Origin: Spirochaetia bacterium
GTDB lineage: Bacteria; Spirochaetota; Spirochaetia; CADAEX01
Assembly (NCBI GenBank): GCA_024402405.1
Contig: JAKSTW010000001.1
Span: 1 to 64,000, forward strand
DNA: 64,000 bases
Reading direction: 5' to 3'
Position numbers and translations under genes: made by a program. Below are positions 42,433 to 51,125 of this stretch, piece by piece. Each line of letters starts with the position of its first letter. The first letter of the stretch is position 1. A model generated the notes under the pieces. That model did no database searches. It was not told the origin of the DNA and saw only the letters and a list, made by a program, of their open reading frames with translations.

Positions 42433-44024
42433 TATCTCACCCTTTTCTTTTCTACTATCTCACCTTTAAAAATTTTCTGCACCATCTCAACACGGGAATC
42501 CATCTCAGCAGATACATTATCCTCGATCTGACTTTTTTTCTGCAGTGGCTTTATCTCCACTCTGTAATCCTTGCCTGAGATATTATGCACCTCAGAAGTC
42601 AGCCACTGGATGTTTTCCCTGAGCTTTGAGATAAACAGACTGTCCTCACACGGAATATAGATCATACCGCCGTCTTCCTGCCAGTCAAAAGTCTTGCCCA
42701 GCGCAGAAAGCAGCATAATGTTATTTCCATTCTTTTTCACAGATTCTATAACTGCATCCCGCAGAGATGCCATATCCATAGCTGCAGCAGATGATTTTTC
42801 CATGGAAGATCTGTCTGGCTGAACCTCTTCAACCTCCGGTACCGCAGCATCAGAATTGTCCGCTCCATTATCCTGCACCGGAATAAAACCAGCCTTCAGT
42901 TTCTGTATTTTATCCAGCAGCTCCTGCCGAGAGATAAAATTCTTCATGCCGGCAAGGCGTGTCACCAGCAGTTCCAGTTCAAACCGCTGGGAAATGGAAT
43001 AACGCATATCACGGTACAGCTGCAAAGTCAGTGCCAGTGCCTGCTCCAGCTGGAAGACAGAAAAAGCATCAACCACTTTATTGGAAAAACTGCCGGCAGA
43101 ATACCCCAGGACAGTCTCTTTTGTCACACTGTTCTTTATCAGCAGAACATTTCTGAGATACTCAGTCAGCTCAGTGACAAACTGTTCGGCAGCCACTCCG
43201 CTGCCAATAATGCCATCAAGTATTTCCAGAGCCTTGTTTCCGTCCATATCGGCAAAACATTCAGCCAGCTCATTGATCTTGTCAAAACCAGCCAGTCCCA
43301 TCTTTTCTTTTATCAGATCAAGGGTCATAGGGTCATCGCCTGCGAATGCAGCAACTTTGTCAAAAAGTGTGTATGCATCCCGCAGAGAACCGGTGGCTTC
43401 CTTTGCAACCCAGAAAAGCACATCGTCATCAGCCTTTATGCCATTCTTATCACAGACATTTCTAAGAAGATCCCTTATCACATCTGTATGGATAAGTCTG
43501 AAATTAAAATGCTGGCATCTGGATCTGATAGTGGCAGGAACCTTGTGCACCTCGGTAGTGGCAAAAATAAAGACGATATACGGAGGCGGCTCCTCGATAG
43601 TCTTCAGCAGAGCATTGAATGCACTGTTGGAGAGCATATGAACTTCATCTATGATATATACTTTGTATTTAGAATTGACCGGAGCAAAGAGAACCTCATC
43701 CTTTATCTGCCTGACATCGTTGACAGATGTATTGGAAGCACCGTCGATCTCGATGACATCCATGGAAGATCCCTGGGCGATCTCACGGCAGCTGGAACAC
43801 TGGCAGCATGGATTCCCATCTTTCCGATCCTGGCAGTTTATGGCTCTGGCCAGAATTCTGGCGGCAGAAGTCTTTCCCACTCCTCTTGGTCCTGAGAACA
43901 GATAAGCATGGGCGATCTTGCCAGACTCCACTGATTTCTTAAGGCTTGTGGCGACAAAATCCTGTCCTGCAAGCTGGTCAAAGACAGCGGGTCTCATTTT
44001 TGTAGCTGTAACAGTATACGACAT
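42432..44024 (-). CDS. dnaX: DNA polymerase III subunit gamma/tau
   Basis: 530 residues from ATG 44024. Walker A is SGPRGVGKTSAARILARAIN, the zinc module is CCQCSSCREIAQG and Walker B is VYIIDEVHMLSNSAFNALLK. The C-terminal part after about residue 370 is the tau region. It is the clamp-loader motor of the replicase. A promoter with its -10 box 7 bases before the ATG implies near-leaderless translation. No convincing slippery heptamer for a gamma product was found. Confidence 0.96.
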   Translation of the reverse strand: MSYTVTATKMRPAVFDQLAGQDFVATSLKKSVESGKIAHAYLFSGPRGVGKTSAARILARAINCQDRKDGNPCCQCSSCREIAQGSSMDVIEIDGASNTSVNDVRQIKDEVLFAPVNSKYKVYIIDEVHMLSNSAFNALLKTIEEPPPYIVFIFATTEVHKVPATIRSRCQHFNFRLIHTDVIRDLLRNVCDKNGIKADDDVLFWVAKEATGSLRDAYTLFDKVAAFAGDDPMTLDLIKEKMGLAGFDKINELAECFADMDGNKALEILDGIIGSGVAAEQFVTELTEYLRNVLLIKNSVTKETVLGYSAGSFSNKVVDAFSVFQLEQALALTLQLYRDMRYSISQRFELELLVTRLAGMKNFISRQELLDKIQKLKAGFIPVQDNGADNSDAAVPEVEEVQPDRSSMEKSSAAAMDMASLRDAVIESVKKNGNNIMLLSALGKTFDWQEDGGMIYIPCEDSLFISKLRENIQWLTSEVHNISGKDYRVEIKPLQKKSQIEDNVSAEMDSRVEMVQKIFKGEIVEKKRVR

Positions 44025-44031
44025 CAAATCC

Positions 44032-44060
44032 AGTTTATTTCAATTAAGGGTATAAGTCAA
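44032..44060 (-). promoter_or_regulatory. Promoter of dnaX-ybaB-recR
   Basis: TTGACT (44055-44060) and TAAACT (44032-44037) are 17 bases apart on the minus strand; the ATG follows the -10 after 7 bases. Confidence 0.6.
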
Positions 44061-44063
44061 TTG

Positions 44064-44513
44064 TCAGCCAAAGAATCGGTCAGGCGCGGCTTCATTCAGC
44101 TTCTTTGAGTCATTTGAAACATACATGGTTGACATACCGCGGCACAGAAGACGTCCGTTTTCATCAGAGATCTCAACTTCCATTACAGCCATGCGCCGAC
44201 TGTGCGATACCGCGTGGGCTACGGCAGTGATTTTGCCTTCTGTTGCCGCCGCAAGGAATGACACATTGGAGGACAGAGTGACGCAATGGCTTCCATATGC
44301 GAAAAAGGCGCAGGCAGCTGAAATATCCACAAGTCCGAAAAATACGGCTCCATGCACAGTTCCCATAAAATTAAGATGTTCTTTTGTGACATCAACTTCC
44401 GCCACAGCATAGCCTGGTTTCATCTCAACAATGCGAAGCCCGTTAATTTTTGTAAATCCGTCAGTTTTATTGAAATATTCGATGAATTTTGAATAGTTCC
44501 GATCCTGTTCCAT
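44064..44513 (-). CDS. Hotdog-fold thioesterase (PaaI-like)
   Basis: 149 residues. The hotdog pattern is visible: VAEVDVTKEHLNFMGTVHGA, VFFGLVDISAACAFFAYGS, VSFLAAATEGKITAVAHAVS. The NFMGTVHGA segment matches the PaaI acyl-CoA thioesterase active site. The substrate is unknown. AAAGGGAT precedes the ATG. It lies between SRP RNA and dnaX on the same strand. Confidence 0.88.
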   Translation of the reverse strand: MEQDRNYSKFIEYFNKTDGFTKINGLRIVEMKPGYAVAEVDVTKEHLNFMGTVHGAVFFGLVDISAACAFFAYGSHCVTLSSNVSFLAAATEGKITAVAHAVSHSRRMAVMEVEISDENGRLLCRGMSTMYVSNDSKKLNEAAPDRFFG

Positions 44514-44544
44514 TAAATATCCCTTTCATTCATGGATAAAAAAA

Positions 44545-44641
44545 CAGCCAAGCGAACTGAGTCACATTACCTATCGCTTACCGCTGCTACCTTCCGATCC
44601 TGACGGGGTTGGGCGAAGATGAATTGCTCAGAGCCTGGCTG
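44545..44641 (-). ncRNA. ffs: 4.5S signal recognition particle RNA (small bacterial SRP RNA)
   Basis: About 97 bases. The conserved domain IV core GTCAGGATCGGAAGGTAGC with GGAA tetraloop and the asymmetric AGCAGC side is present. The ends close into a 9-base-pair stem (CAGCCAGGC/GCTTGGCTG), followed directly by a run of seven T residues, so the molecule carries its own terminator. It partners with Ffh in co-translational membrane targeting. Its 5' end lies only 3 bases after tRNA-Ser, so both are probably cut from one transcript. Confidence 0.93.
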
Positions 44642-44644
44642 AAA

Positions 44645-44729
44645 CGGAGAGAAAGGGATTCGAACCCTTGGTACCTTTCGATACGCAACCTTTCCAAGAT
44701 TGTACCTTAAACCGCTCGGACATCTCTCC
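44645..44729 (-). tRNA. tRNA-Ser (anticodon GGA)
   Basis: The 85-base class II tRNA has acceptor GGAGAGA/TCTCTCC, anticodon stem CAATC/GGTTG with loop TTGGAAA, a long variable arm (GCGTATCGAAAGGTACC region), T loop TTCGAAT and discriminator G. No CCA is encoded. Confidence 0.96.
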
Positions 44730-44740
44730 AAGGTTCTACT

Positions 44741-44770
44741 AGAATATCCTTAAAATAAGCAAATTGTCAA
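44741..44770 (-). promoter_or_regulatory. Promoter of tRNA-Ser/SRP RNA
   Basis: TTGACA (44765-44770) and TATTCT (44741-44746) are 18 bases apart, placing initiation a few bases before the tRNA. The -35 shares bases with that of the divergent M23 peptidase gene. Confidence 0.65.
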
Positions 44771-44792
44771 GACTTACAATTTATGTTATCCT
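44764..44792 (+). promoter_or_regulatory. Promoter of the M23 peptidase gene
   Basis: TTGTCA (44764-44769) and TATCCT (44787-44792) are 17 bases apart; the ATG follows after 8 bases. The heptamer TTGTCAA serves as -35 on both strands. Confidence 0.5.
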
Positions 44793-44800
44793 AGACCATT

Positions 44801-45958
44801 ATGAAATACAGCTGGTCAAAACTTATTATTTATTTTCTGCTTATATTATGTGCCATACCTGCATTTTCAATGGAAAAAGTAATTGAGATAACAAAGGGTT
44901 CAACCGCAGTGGATCTCCTCAAAGAAATCGGAGTTCCAGGTGGCGAGGCCTATGATGCGATAGAGGCACTTTCAACATATTATGACTCACGGCGATTCAG
45001 AGCCGGACAGGAACTGACGATCACCATGGAAGAAAATCAGATTCCGGTACTGAAAAAAATTGAATTTCAGCATTCATTTGATGAAAAGCTGACAGTTATC
45101 TACAACGGATATAATTTCGAGGCCAATATAGAGAAACTGGAATTCAAGCTCGCCTACAGGGCAGCATCCGGCATCATAGACAGCAATCCTTATCTGGCAA
45201 TGAAAAAGGCGGACATGCCTGACTCAGTGATAATGGAAATTTTCAGATGCTTTGCCTCTGCCGTGGATTTTTCCAGAGATATAAGGGAAGGCGATTCTTT
45301 CAAAGTGCTTTATGAGATGTATACCGATGATGACGGCGAGGATGTGAAAGGTGGTCCTGTGGTCTTTGTGGAGCTGATGCTTTCCGGGAAACCGATGCAG
45401 CTATATGGCTTTGTCAACAATGCAGGTTTCTATGATTATTATGACAATGATGGAAAAAGTGTCAGAAAAGCATTGATAAAAACACCGATCGACAACTACA
45501 TCATAACTTCCAGATTCGGTATGAGGGAAGATCCTATACTGGGATATAATAAAAGCCATACAGGCATTGATTTCGCCGCACCTAAAAATACACCGATAGT
45601 TGCAGCAGGCAATGGTGTGGTGGAGAAAGCTTCCTGGAATGGCGGTTACGGCAACTGCATAATAATACGGCATACCAATGGATATAAGACACTTTACGGC
45701 CATCTGAATGATTATGCCAGAGGGATCACACCAGGAGCCAGAGTGACCCAGGGGCAGGTCATAGGATATGTAGGAACAACAGGACATTCTACCGGCTACC
45801 ATCTGCATTATGAGGTCATCATAAACGGTAAGAAAGTCAATCCGGCAACAGTAAAATCACCTCCTGAAAAAAATCTCACAGAAAAAGAGCTTCTGCGATT
45901 CTTCACCAGAAGGGATGAGATAATCAAGGAATTCCAGCACTTGCAAACCACGGATTAA
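44801..45958 (+). CDS. M23-family peptidoglycan endopeptidase
   Basis: 385 residues. A signal peptide (about 1-23, ending IPAFSM) is followed by an N-terminal OapA/LysM-like region with FRAGQELTITME and a C-terminal LytM/M23 domain. The zinc ligands are in KSHTGIDFAAP and YHLHYEV, with HLNDYARGI between, so the catalytic site is complete. It should cleave peptide cross-links in the periplasm, or activate amidases. No ribosome site precedes the ATG, matching a near-leaderless start. Confidence 0.92.
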   Translation: MKYSWSKLIIYFLLILCAIPAFSMEKVIEITKGSTAVDLLKEIGVPGGEAYDAIEALSTYYDSRRFRAGQELTITMEENQIPVLKKIEFQHSFDEKLTVIYNGYNFEANIEKLEFKLAYRAASGIIDSNPYLAMKKADMPDSVIMEIFRCFASAVDFSRDIREGDSFKVLYEMYTDDDGEDVKGGPVVFVELMLSGKPMQLYGFVNNAGFYDYYDNDGKSVRKALIKTPIDNYIITSRFGMREDPILGYNKSHTGIDFAAPKNTPIVAAGNGVVEKASWNGGYGNCIIIRHTNGYKTLYGHLNDYARGITPGARVTQGQVIGYVGTTGHSTGYHLHYEVIINGKKVNPATVKSPPEKNLTEKELLRFFTRRDEIIKEFQHLQTTD

Positions 45959-45980
45959 CCCGTTATATTCAGAGAAGAGG

Positions 45981-46199
45981 ATGAATATGTCAATTGCATT
46001 TTTGAAATTTGGAGCAGGATGTGTATTGCTTTGCCTGGCCTTCCTGCTTTTTCTCATGGAATTCAAGGCTTTTCCGCATAACCCAAGAAACCCGCAGTTC
46101 TGGGATGATTTTCATGCAAAGCACATAAGGCAGATCAGACTTGGAGGGCGAATGTGCCTGCTGCTGGGACTGACCTTTATGCTTTATGCATTCAGATGA
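45981..46199 (+). CDS. Small membrane protein, unknown function
   Basis: 72 residues. Hydrophobic helices at about 6-27 and 57-70 flank a loop with many aromatic and basic residues (NPRNPQFWDDFHAKHIRQIR). No family is recognised. GAAGAGG precedes the ATG and the gene follows the M23 gene by 22 bases in the same direction. Its stop directly abuts the stop of the convergent helicase gene. Confidence 0.6.
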   Translation: MNMSIAFLKFGAGCVLLCLAFLLFLMEFKAFPHNPRNPQFWDDFHAKHIRQIRLGGRMCLLLGLTFMLYAFR

Positions 46200-48287
46200 T
46201 CACCACTGGCTGATCCTGTCAAAACCTGTATAATTGGTGAGGAATTTAAGGATCCTGCCTGTCTCAAAACGGATCATGACCATAGGCTCATTTTCCTGCA
46301 TCCAGCTCTTTATCACGATCCCTGCGCCATAGTCATCATGATAGAGACATTCTCCCACATGGTACGGCAGCTGACAGCTTACAGTTTTATTCATCGAAGC
46401 CCCATCTGCCTTCACCAGATCCTCCGGTATCTCCTTCAGAAATCGTGATGGTGTGCAGAACTGGCTTCGACCCCATATCATCCGCCGGCTACAGCATGTA
46501 AGGTACAGTTCATCCCTGGCCCTGGTGATGCTGACATAAAAGATGCGTCGCTCTTCCTCGACCTCTTCCTTATCCTCTCCTCCCCGCCCGGGAAAAAGTT
46601 CGTCCTCCAGTCCGGTAACTATGACACGGTCAAATTCCAGTCCCTTAGTGTTGTGCATTGTTATAAAAACAACACGGCTGTCATTCTCATCAGTCTCTTT
46701 GGCGGCAGAGCTATCCAGTTCTATGTTCTCCAGAAATGCAGCGATTCCACCTCTGGTGCATGGCATATCCTTACCGCCATTGGACAGTTCTTTTATATTA
46801 TCCACTTTATATGTATCTGCGGTCAGATCTTCCTGATGGAAGAAATCCCCCAGGCCGGATCTTGAAGATATGGCCTCAATAAAATCAGCAAGAGTTTTCT
46901 CCTCATTGTCCAACTCAGATACGATCTCACGATAAATCGTACGGAACTCTTCCATACCTGCATGACTTTTTCCTTTCGCTGTACTCATCACAGCATCCAG
47001 CCGCTCAAGGAAATCAGCACCATCAGCCGCTGATATCTTCTCCAAAGCAGCTTTTCCTATTCCTCTTGCAGGCTTGTTGATGATCCGCATGAATGCTATC
47101 TCATCCTTAGGATTCATTATGAAACACAGCCAGGCCAGAATATCCTTCACTTCTTCACGCTCATAAAATCTCAGGGAACCGACAATGCGGTACGGAATGT
47201 TATGTCTGGTGAAAACGGTCTCAAAAGTATGGGACTGCGCATTTGTCCTATAAAGAATAGCAGTTTCCATATCGTCTTTCTGTACAAGTCTGGCACAGAA
47301 CTCAGCCTCATCCTCTGCAGTATTAAAAACATGCAGCTCCGGTTTCTTTCCACCTTTTCTGGAAGTCCACAGCTTTTTTCCCAGCCGTCCTTCATTGTTA
47401 TCCACCACAGCACCGGCAATATCCAGAATAGGAGATGTGGAACGGTAATTCTCCTCCAGCCGGATGACTCTGGTGTTGGCGAAATATTCAGGAAATCCGA
47501 TTATATTTTTGACCTCAGCTCCACGGAACTTATAAATAGACTGGTCATCATCACCTACCACCGTAAGCCCTCTGCCGTCTCCTGCCAGCAGTTTCAACAG
47601 CTCAAACTGGGCAATATTGGAATCCTGATACTCATCCACAAGAATAATACTGAACCGTCTGGCCAGCCTTTCACGGATATCGGAATTCTCACGCAGCAGC
47701 ACCACAGGCCGAAGGATCAGATCTCCGAAATCCACATTGCCTATCTCAGACAGTCTGTTCTGATAATCCTTATATACAGAACTCAGCTCAGGATCATATG
47801 AAACAATGTCCAGATCATCCTCGGGAAGAAGACAGTAATCCTTTGCCCGGCTGATAAGATTGGCATACATTCTTATATTATCTTTCAATGTCCCACGGCA
47901 GACAGACTTCAGCAGTGACTGCATATCTGAATCATCATAAATGGTAAAATCAGGAGAAAGACCGGCAAATTCGGCATTTCTCCTCAGCAGCCAGGCTCCA
48001 AAAGAATGAAATGTCCTTATCATAGGCATATCATGTGAATTCATATCACCAGAATACCCCAGAAAATCTGCCACTCTCTGACGCATTTCCCCGGCAGCTT
48101 TATTGGTGAATGTCACAGCCAGGATAGAATATGGTGATATGCCGCATTCCTGAATAAGATATGCTATTTTAGATGTGATGACCCTGGTTTTTCCTGAGCC
48201 TGCACCGGCCAGAATAAGAAGAGGCTGTCCCTGGCTTATGACAGCCTCATACTGAACAGAATTAAGCTTCTGAAGATAATCCTGCAT
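46200..48287 (-). CDS. UvrD/PcrA-type superfamily 1 DNA helicase
   Basis: 695 residues. Motifs in order: Q motif LNSVQYEAV, Walker A LAGAGSGKTRVIT, Walker B ILVDEYQDSN, GDDDQSIYKFRGA, LEENYRSTSPIL, and the C-terminal TMHNTKGLEFDRVIV and VSITRARDEL. It is a 3'-5' DNA translocase of the UvrD/Rep/PcrA group used in repair and replication restart. It overlaps the upstream rimO by 26 bases. The PcrA name is plausible but not certain. Confidence 0.95.
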   Translation of the reverse strand: MQDYLQKLNSVQYEAVISQGQPLLILAGAGSGKTRVITSKIAYLIQECGISPYSILAVTFTNKAAGEMRQRVADFLGYSGDMNSHDMPMIRTFHSFGAWLLRRNAEFAGLSPDFTIYDDSDMQSLLKSVCRGTLKDNIRMYANLISRAKDYCLLPEDDLDIVSYDPELSSVYKDYQNRLSEIGNVDFGDLILRPVVLLRENSDIRERLARRFSIILVDEYQDSNIAQFELLKLLAGDGRGLTVVGDDDQSIYKFRGAEVKNIIGFPEYFANTRVIRLEENYRSTSPILDIAGAVVDNNEGRLGKKLWTSRKGGKKPELHVFNTAEDEAEFCARLVQKDDMETAILYRTNAQSHTFETVFTRHNIPYRIVGSLRFYEREEVKDILAWLCFIMNPKDEIAFMRIINKPARGIGKAALEKISAADGADFLERLDAVMSTAKGKSHAGMEEFRTIYREIVSELDNEEKTLADFIEAISSRSGLGDFFHQEDLTADTYKVDNIKELSNGGKDMPCTRGGIAAFLENIELDSSAAKETDENDSRVVFITMHNTKGLEFDRVIVTGLEDELFPGRGGEDKEEVEEERRIFYVSITRARDELYLTCCSRRMIWGRSQFCTPSRFLKEIPEDLVKADGASMNKTVSCQLPYHVGECLYHDDYGAGIVIKSWMQENEPMVMIRFETGRILKFLTNYTGFDRISQW

Positions 48288-49608
48288 AAGCAGCTTCCAG
48301 GTCCATATTATTGCGCCTGATCACTCTGGCAGCAACCACAGCACCAGGCTTGATCTTTTCTCTGTTCACCCCGTCAAAATGGAGTATCACTGCACCATCC
48401 ACCTCCGGAGCATTCATATAACTGCGCCCCAGAGCAATATCTTCCTCCGGAATCAGCTCTTCTATAAGGACTTCGATCTTTTTGCCCACAAAGCGTTCCA
48501 GCTGTTTTTCTGTGACTGATGTCTGAAGAGTCTCAGCCATTTCCTTCCGTTTTCCGGCAACAGCAATAGTAACACGCCCTTTCAGACTGGCAGCCTTTGT
48601 TCCCTCTTCTTTTGAATATGTGAAGAATCCGCACCAATCCAATGCTGCCTCTTTCAGAAATTCCATAAGGCAGTCAAAATCATCTTCCTTCTCACCTGTG
48701 AATCCAAGCATTATTGTCGAACGGATAACACTGTCAGGCAGAGCATCCCGGATAGTTCTTACAATCTCAAGATACTTTTCCTTATTTCCCCGGCGTCCCA
48801 TAGCTGCCAGAATTTTTTCAGAAGCATGTTGGAATGGAATGTCAAAATACGGAATCAACCGCTTATCATTCCTGAATATCTCAAGCAGCGAAGGATCAAA
48901 TTTATCAGGGTGCATATACAGCAGTCTGATACGGAAATTGCCTTCGATCTTCAGGATCTCCTGCAGCAATGACTTCAGATCTGTTCCAATGTCTGAGCCA
49001 TAGGAAGCCTGATCCTGAGATACCAGATTTATCTCGAAGAAACCCCGGTCAACCAGTGATCTAACTTCCTGCAGGATAACTTTAGGAGGAACACTTCTCA
49101 GCGGACCGCGGATGATCGGGATAGCACAATATGTACAGTTGTTGCAGCATCCTTCAGCTATTTTCACATAGGCACTTCCAGGAAAATTATAGAAATGTGT
49201 CCTCTCTACAAAACGGTCAGGAGAAGACTTTTTAGGAGAGACCAGCCTTGTTGTTTTTGCAACTATTTTTTCAACAGCATCAGGAACCGCATAAATATCT
49301 CTGTTTCCTATAAAGCCGTCAGCCTCAGAAAGCTCCTCAGCCAATTCATTTCCATAGCGCTGGGCCAGACATCCTGCTGCAATTATGATTTTATCAGGAT
49401 AACTGTTCCGACAGGATAAGATCGTCTGGATCGATTCTTCTTTAGCATCATTAATAAAACCACAGGTATTTATGATAAGAACTTCAGCGGAATCAGCATC
49501 AGAATACCGCCATCCTTTTTTTTCCATAAGTGCTATTATAGTCTCTGCATCAACCTGATTTTTAGAGCACCCCAGGTTCTCAATATAAAAAGTTTTTTTC
49601 AATTGCAA
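48262..49608 (-). CDS. rimO: Ribosomal protein S12 methylthiotransferase RimO
   Basis: About 446-448 residues. The N-terminal MTTase cysteines are in ENLGCSKNQVDAE, NTCGFINDAKEES and AAGCLAQRYG. The radical-SAM motif is CCNNCTYCAIP (C-x3-C-x2-C), and a TRAM domain ends the protein. The LGCSKNQVDAE and GPLRSVP segments favour RimO over MiaB. No ATG is available; initiation must be at TTG 49608 or TTG 49602, the latter better spaced from AAGGAAGA. Part of an operon with the RodZ-like gene and the helicase. Confidence 0.94.
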   Translation of the reverse strand: MQLKKTFYIENLGCSKNQVDAETIIALMEKKGWRYSDADSAEVLIINTCGFINDAKEESIQTILSCRNSYPDKIIIAAGCLAQRYGNELAEELSEADGFIGNRDIYAVPDAVEKIVAKTTRLVSPKKSSPDRFVERTHFYNFPGSAYVKIAEGCCNNCTYCAIPIIRGPLRSVPPKVILQEVRSLVDRGFFEINLVSQDQASYGSDIGTDLKSLLQEILKIEGNFRIRLLYMHPDKFDPSLLEIFRNDKRLIPYFDIPFQHASEKILAAMGRRGNKEKYLEIVRTIRDALPDSVIRSTIMLGFTGEKEDDFDCLMEFLKEAALDWCGFFTYSKEEGTKAASLKGRVTIAVAGKRKEMAETLQTSVTEKQLERFVGKKIEVLIEELIPEEDIALGRSYMNAPEVDGAVILHFDGVNREKIKPGAVVAARVIRRNNMDLEAAYAGLSSEA

Positions 49609-49614
49609 TCTTCC

Positions 49615-50442
49615 TTAATCCATGGCAACAACAACCATGTTGAATTTTCCGTCAGCAGATTTTTCCCACTGGATCCTATCAGATGAGACAACACCTCTGT
49701 CCCCGAAAAATATCTCATGCCCGGAGACCACACCTTTCAGAGCCCCGGCATTGGACATCCACACCCTTACTTCATTGTAAGCTTCCAGTCTCAGATGATC
49801 TCCCTTCTGAAAATACTTCTCGACCCGTTCTGCATTATCGATCTTATAGCGGAAAAAACAGTATCCGCTGAACTCGATATTCACAGCAAAGTGCTTTTTC
49901 ACAGGAGAAGAAAACAGAACCATCCTGTCAATGGCTTCTGATACGCTTTCCGGACTCGGAATATTCTCATAACTCTGTTCAGGCTCAGCAATCTGAACCG
50001 TCTCTTCTGTAACTAATGGTTTATTTTCTGCTTTTGATTCAACATTTTCAGATCTTGATGAAGAAAACAATGGGATCAAAGTCCAGATCAGCACAGCAAC
50101 AAAAACGATCAGCAGAACAGGAATCGTCAGTTTTCTGTATTTTCCAGTTTTTTTTACAGCTACAGGATTTCCTGTATCGGCTTTCTGCTGCTTATACTGT
50201 TCCAGATCCCGGAATCTTATGCTTTTATAAATTTTTATTATCTCGCTGTTATCCAGTCCGTAATATCGGGACAGATTATTAAGGAATCCCACACAATAGG
50301 CATCCCCAGGAAACTCATCAAAATGTTCCAGCTCAACAGCCTGAATATATTCCTTTGAAATATGAGTTTCCGCAGATACCTGTTCCAGGGTATACCCTTT
50401 TTTATCCCTGGCCTGACTGAAAATAACACCTAAAGAATCCAT
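49615..50442 (-). CDS. RodZ-like helix-turn-helix membrane protein
   Basis: 275 residues. The Xre-type HTH (about 5-70; LEQVSAETHISKEYIQAVE, DEFPGDAYCVGFLNNLSRYY) is followed by a basic linker, one membrane helix (about 105-125; LTIPVLLIVFVAVLIWTLI) and a periplasmic beta domain resembling DUF4115 (RLEAYNEVRVWMSNAG). This is the RodZ layout, linking MreB to the cell-wall elongation machinery. A DNA-binding role is not excluded. Confidence 0.88.
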   Translation of the reverse strand: MDSLGVIFSQARDKKGYTLEQVSAETHISKEYIQAVELEHFDEFPGDAYCVGFLNNLSRYYGLDNSEIIKIYKSIRFRDLEQYKQQKADTGNPVAVKKTGKYRKLTIPVLLIVFVAVLIWTLIPLFSSSRSENVESKAENKPLVTEETVQIAEPEQSYENIPSPESVSEAIDRMVLFSSPVKKHFAVNIEFSGYCFFRYKIDNAERVEKYFQKGDHLRLEAYNEVRVWMSNAGALKGVVSGHEIFFGDRGVVSSDRIQWEKSADGKFNMVVVAMD

Positions 50443-50451
50443 ATGAAGATC

Positions 50452-51111
50452 CTATTCCGCATCAAAAAGGAAATTCTCAAATATATTTGCAGTGGCAGGT
50501 GCATCATAATCGAATCTTGTGTCAGGAATATTCTGGTTCAATTTTATATTCTTAAAATCAAACTTTATCTCCTGATATCCGGAAGTAATTCCCACCATTC
50601 TGCGAATAAGATTATTTTCTCCGATCGACATCTCGATCTGTCTGAATCCCTCGTCAGAAGAGCGCCATACGAACTTAAGTTTTTTCACCATTTCTGAACT
50701 GCCCTCATCAAGAGGAACAAAATCAGGAGTTTTCAGATAAGCGACCGTATAATTTCTTTTAAGAAGCTGCAGTCCATCTTTAGTTGCCAGAGAAACGCCT
50801 CTTTTCTTCAGCTTCTGTGACATGGTGACCCGGTATTTAGGGATATATATCGTAAGTTTCTCCTTGTCGACCACAAGCACCTGTTCAGCAGGTCTGGAAA
50901 AATTTATCCGGAGCAGATTCGGATTCTTATAATACATAACACCAGTCATAACTTCACTGTCTCTGGTTATTGTGACATTTGCCTCATAATCAGTTATGCT
51001 TCCATAATACGATGAAATCTTATTCAAATAATCCTGGGCGGTGACAATCTGAGCAAAAGATGCAACAGCCGGAAAAACGATCAACAGAATAATAAATTTA
51101 AAAATTCTCAT
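50452..51111 (-). CDS. LolA-like outer membrane lipoprotein carrier protein
   Basis: 219 residues from ATG 51111, which lies 12 bases past the rsuA stop; the frame extends further but would overlap rsuA. A signal peptide (about 1-20, ending VASFA) is followed by a LolA-type half-barrel: TVAYLKTPDFVP, TITRDSEVMTGVMYYKNPNL and LTIYIPKYRVTMSQ. It should ferry lipoproteins or lipids across the periplasm, indicating an outer membrane. Confidence 0.85.
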   Translation of the reverse strand: MRIFKFIILLIVFPAVASFAQIVTAQDYLNKISSYYGSITDYEANVTITRDSEVMTGVMYYKNPNLLRINFSRPAEQVLVVDKEKLTIYIPKYRVTMSQKLKKRGVSLATKDGLQLLKRNYTVAYLKTPDFVPLDEGSSEMVKKLKFVWRSSDEGFRQIEMSIGENNLIRRMVGITSGYQEIKFDFKNIKLNQNIPDTRFDYDAPATANIFENFLFDAE

Positions 51112-51125
51112 TTCTTTCAGTTTAT

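Noticed and set aside
42432-44024. Programmed frameshift in dnaX giving a gamma subunit
   Set aside because: A-runs exist but no A-AAA-AAG-type heptamer with a following hairpin was recognised.
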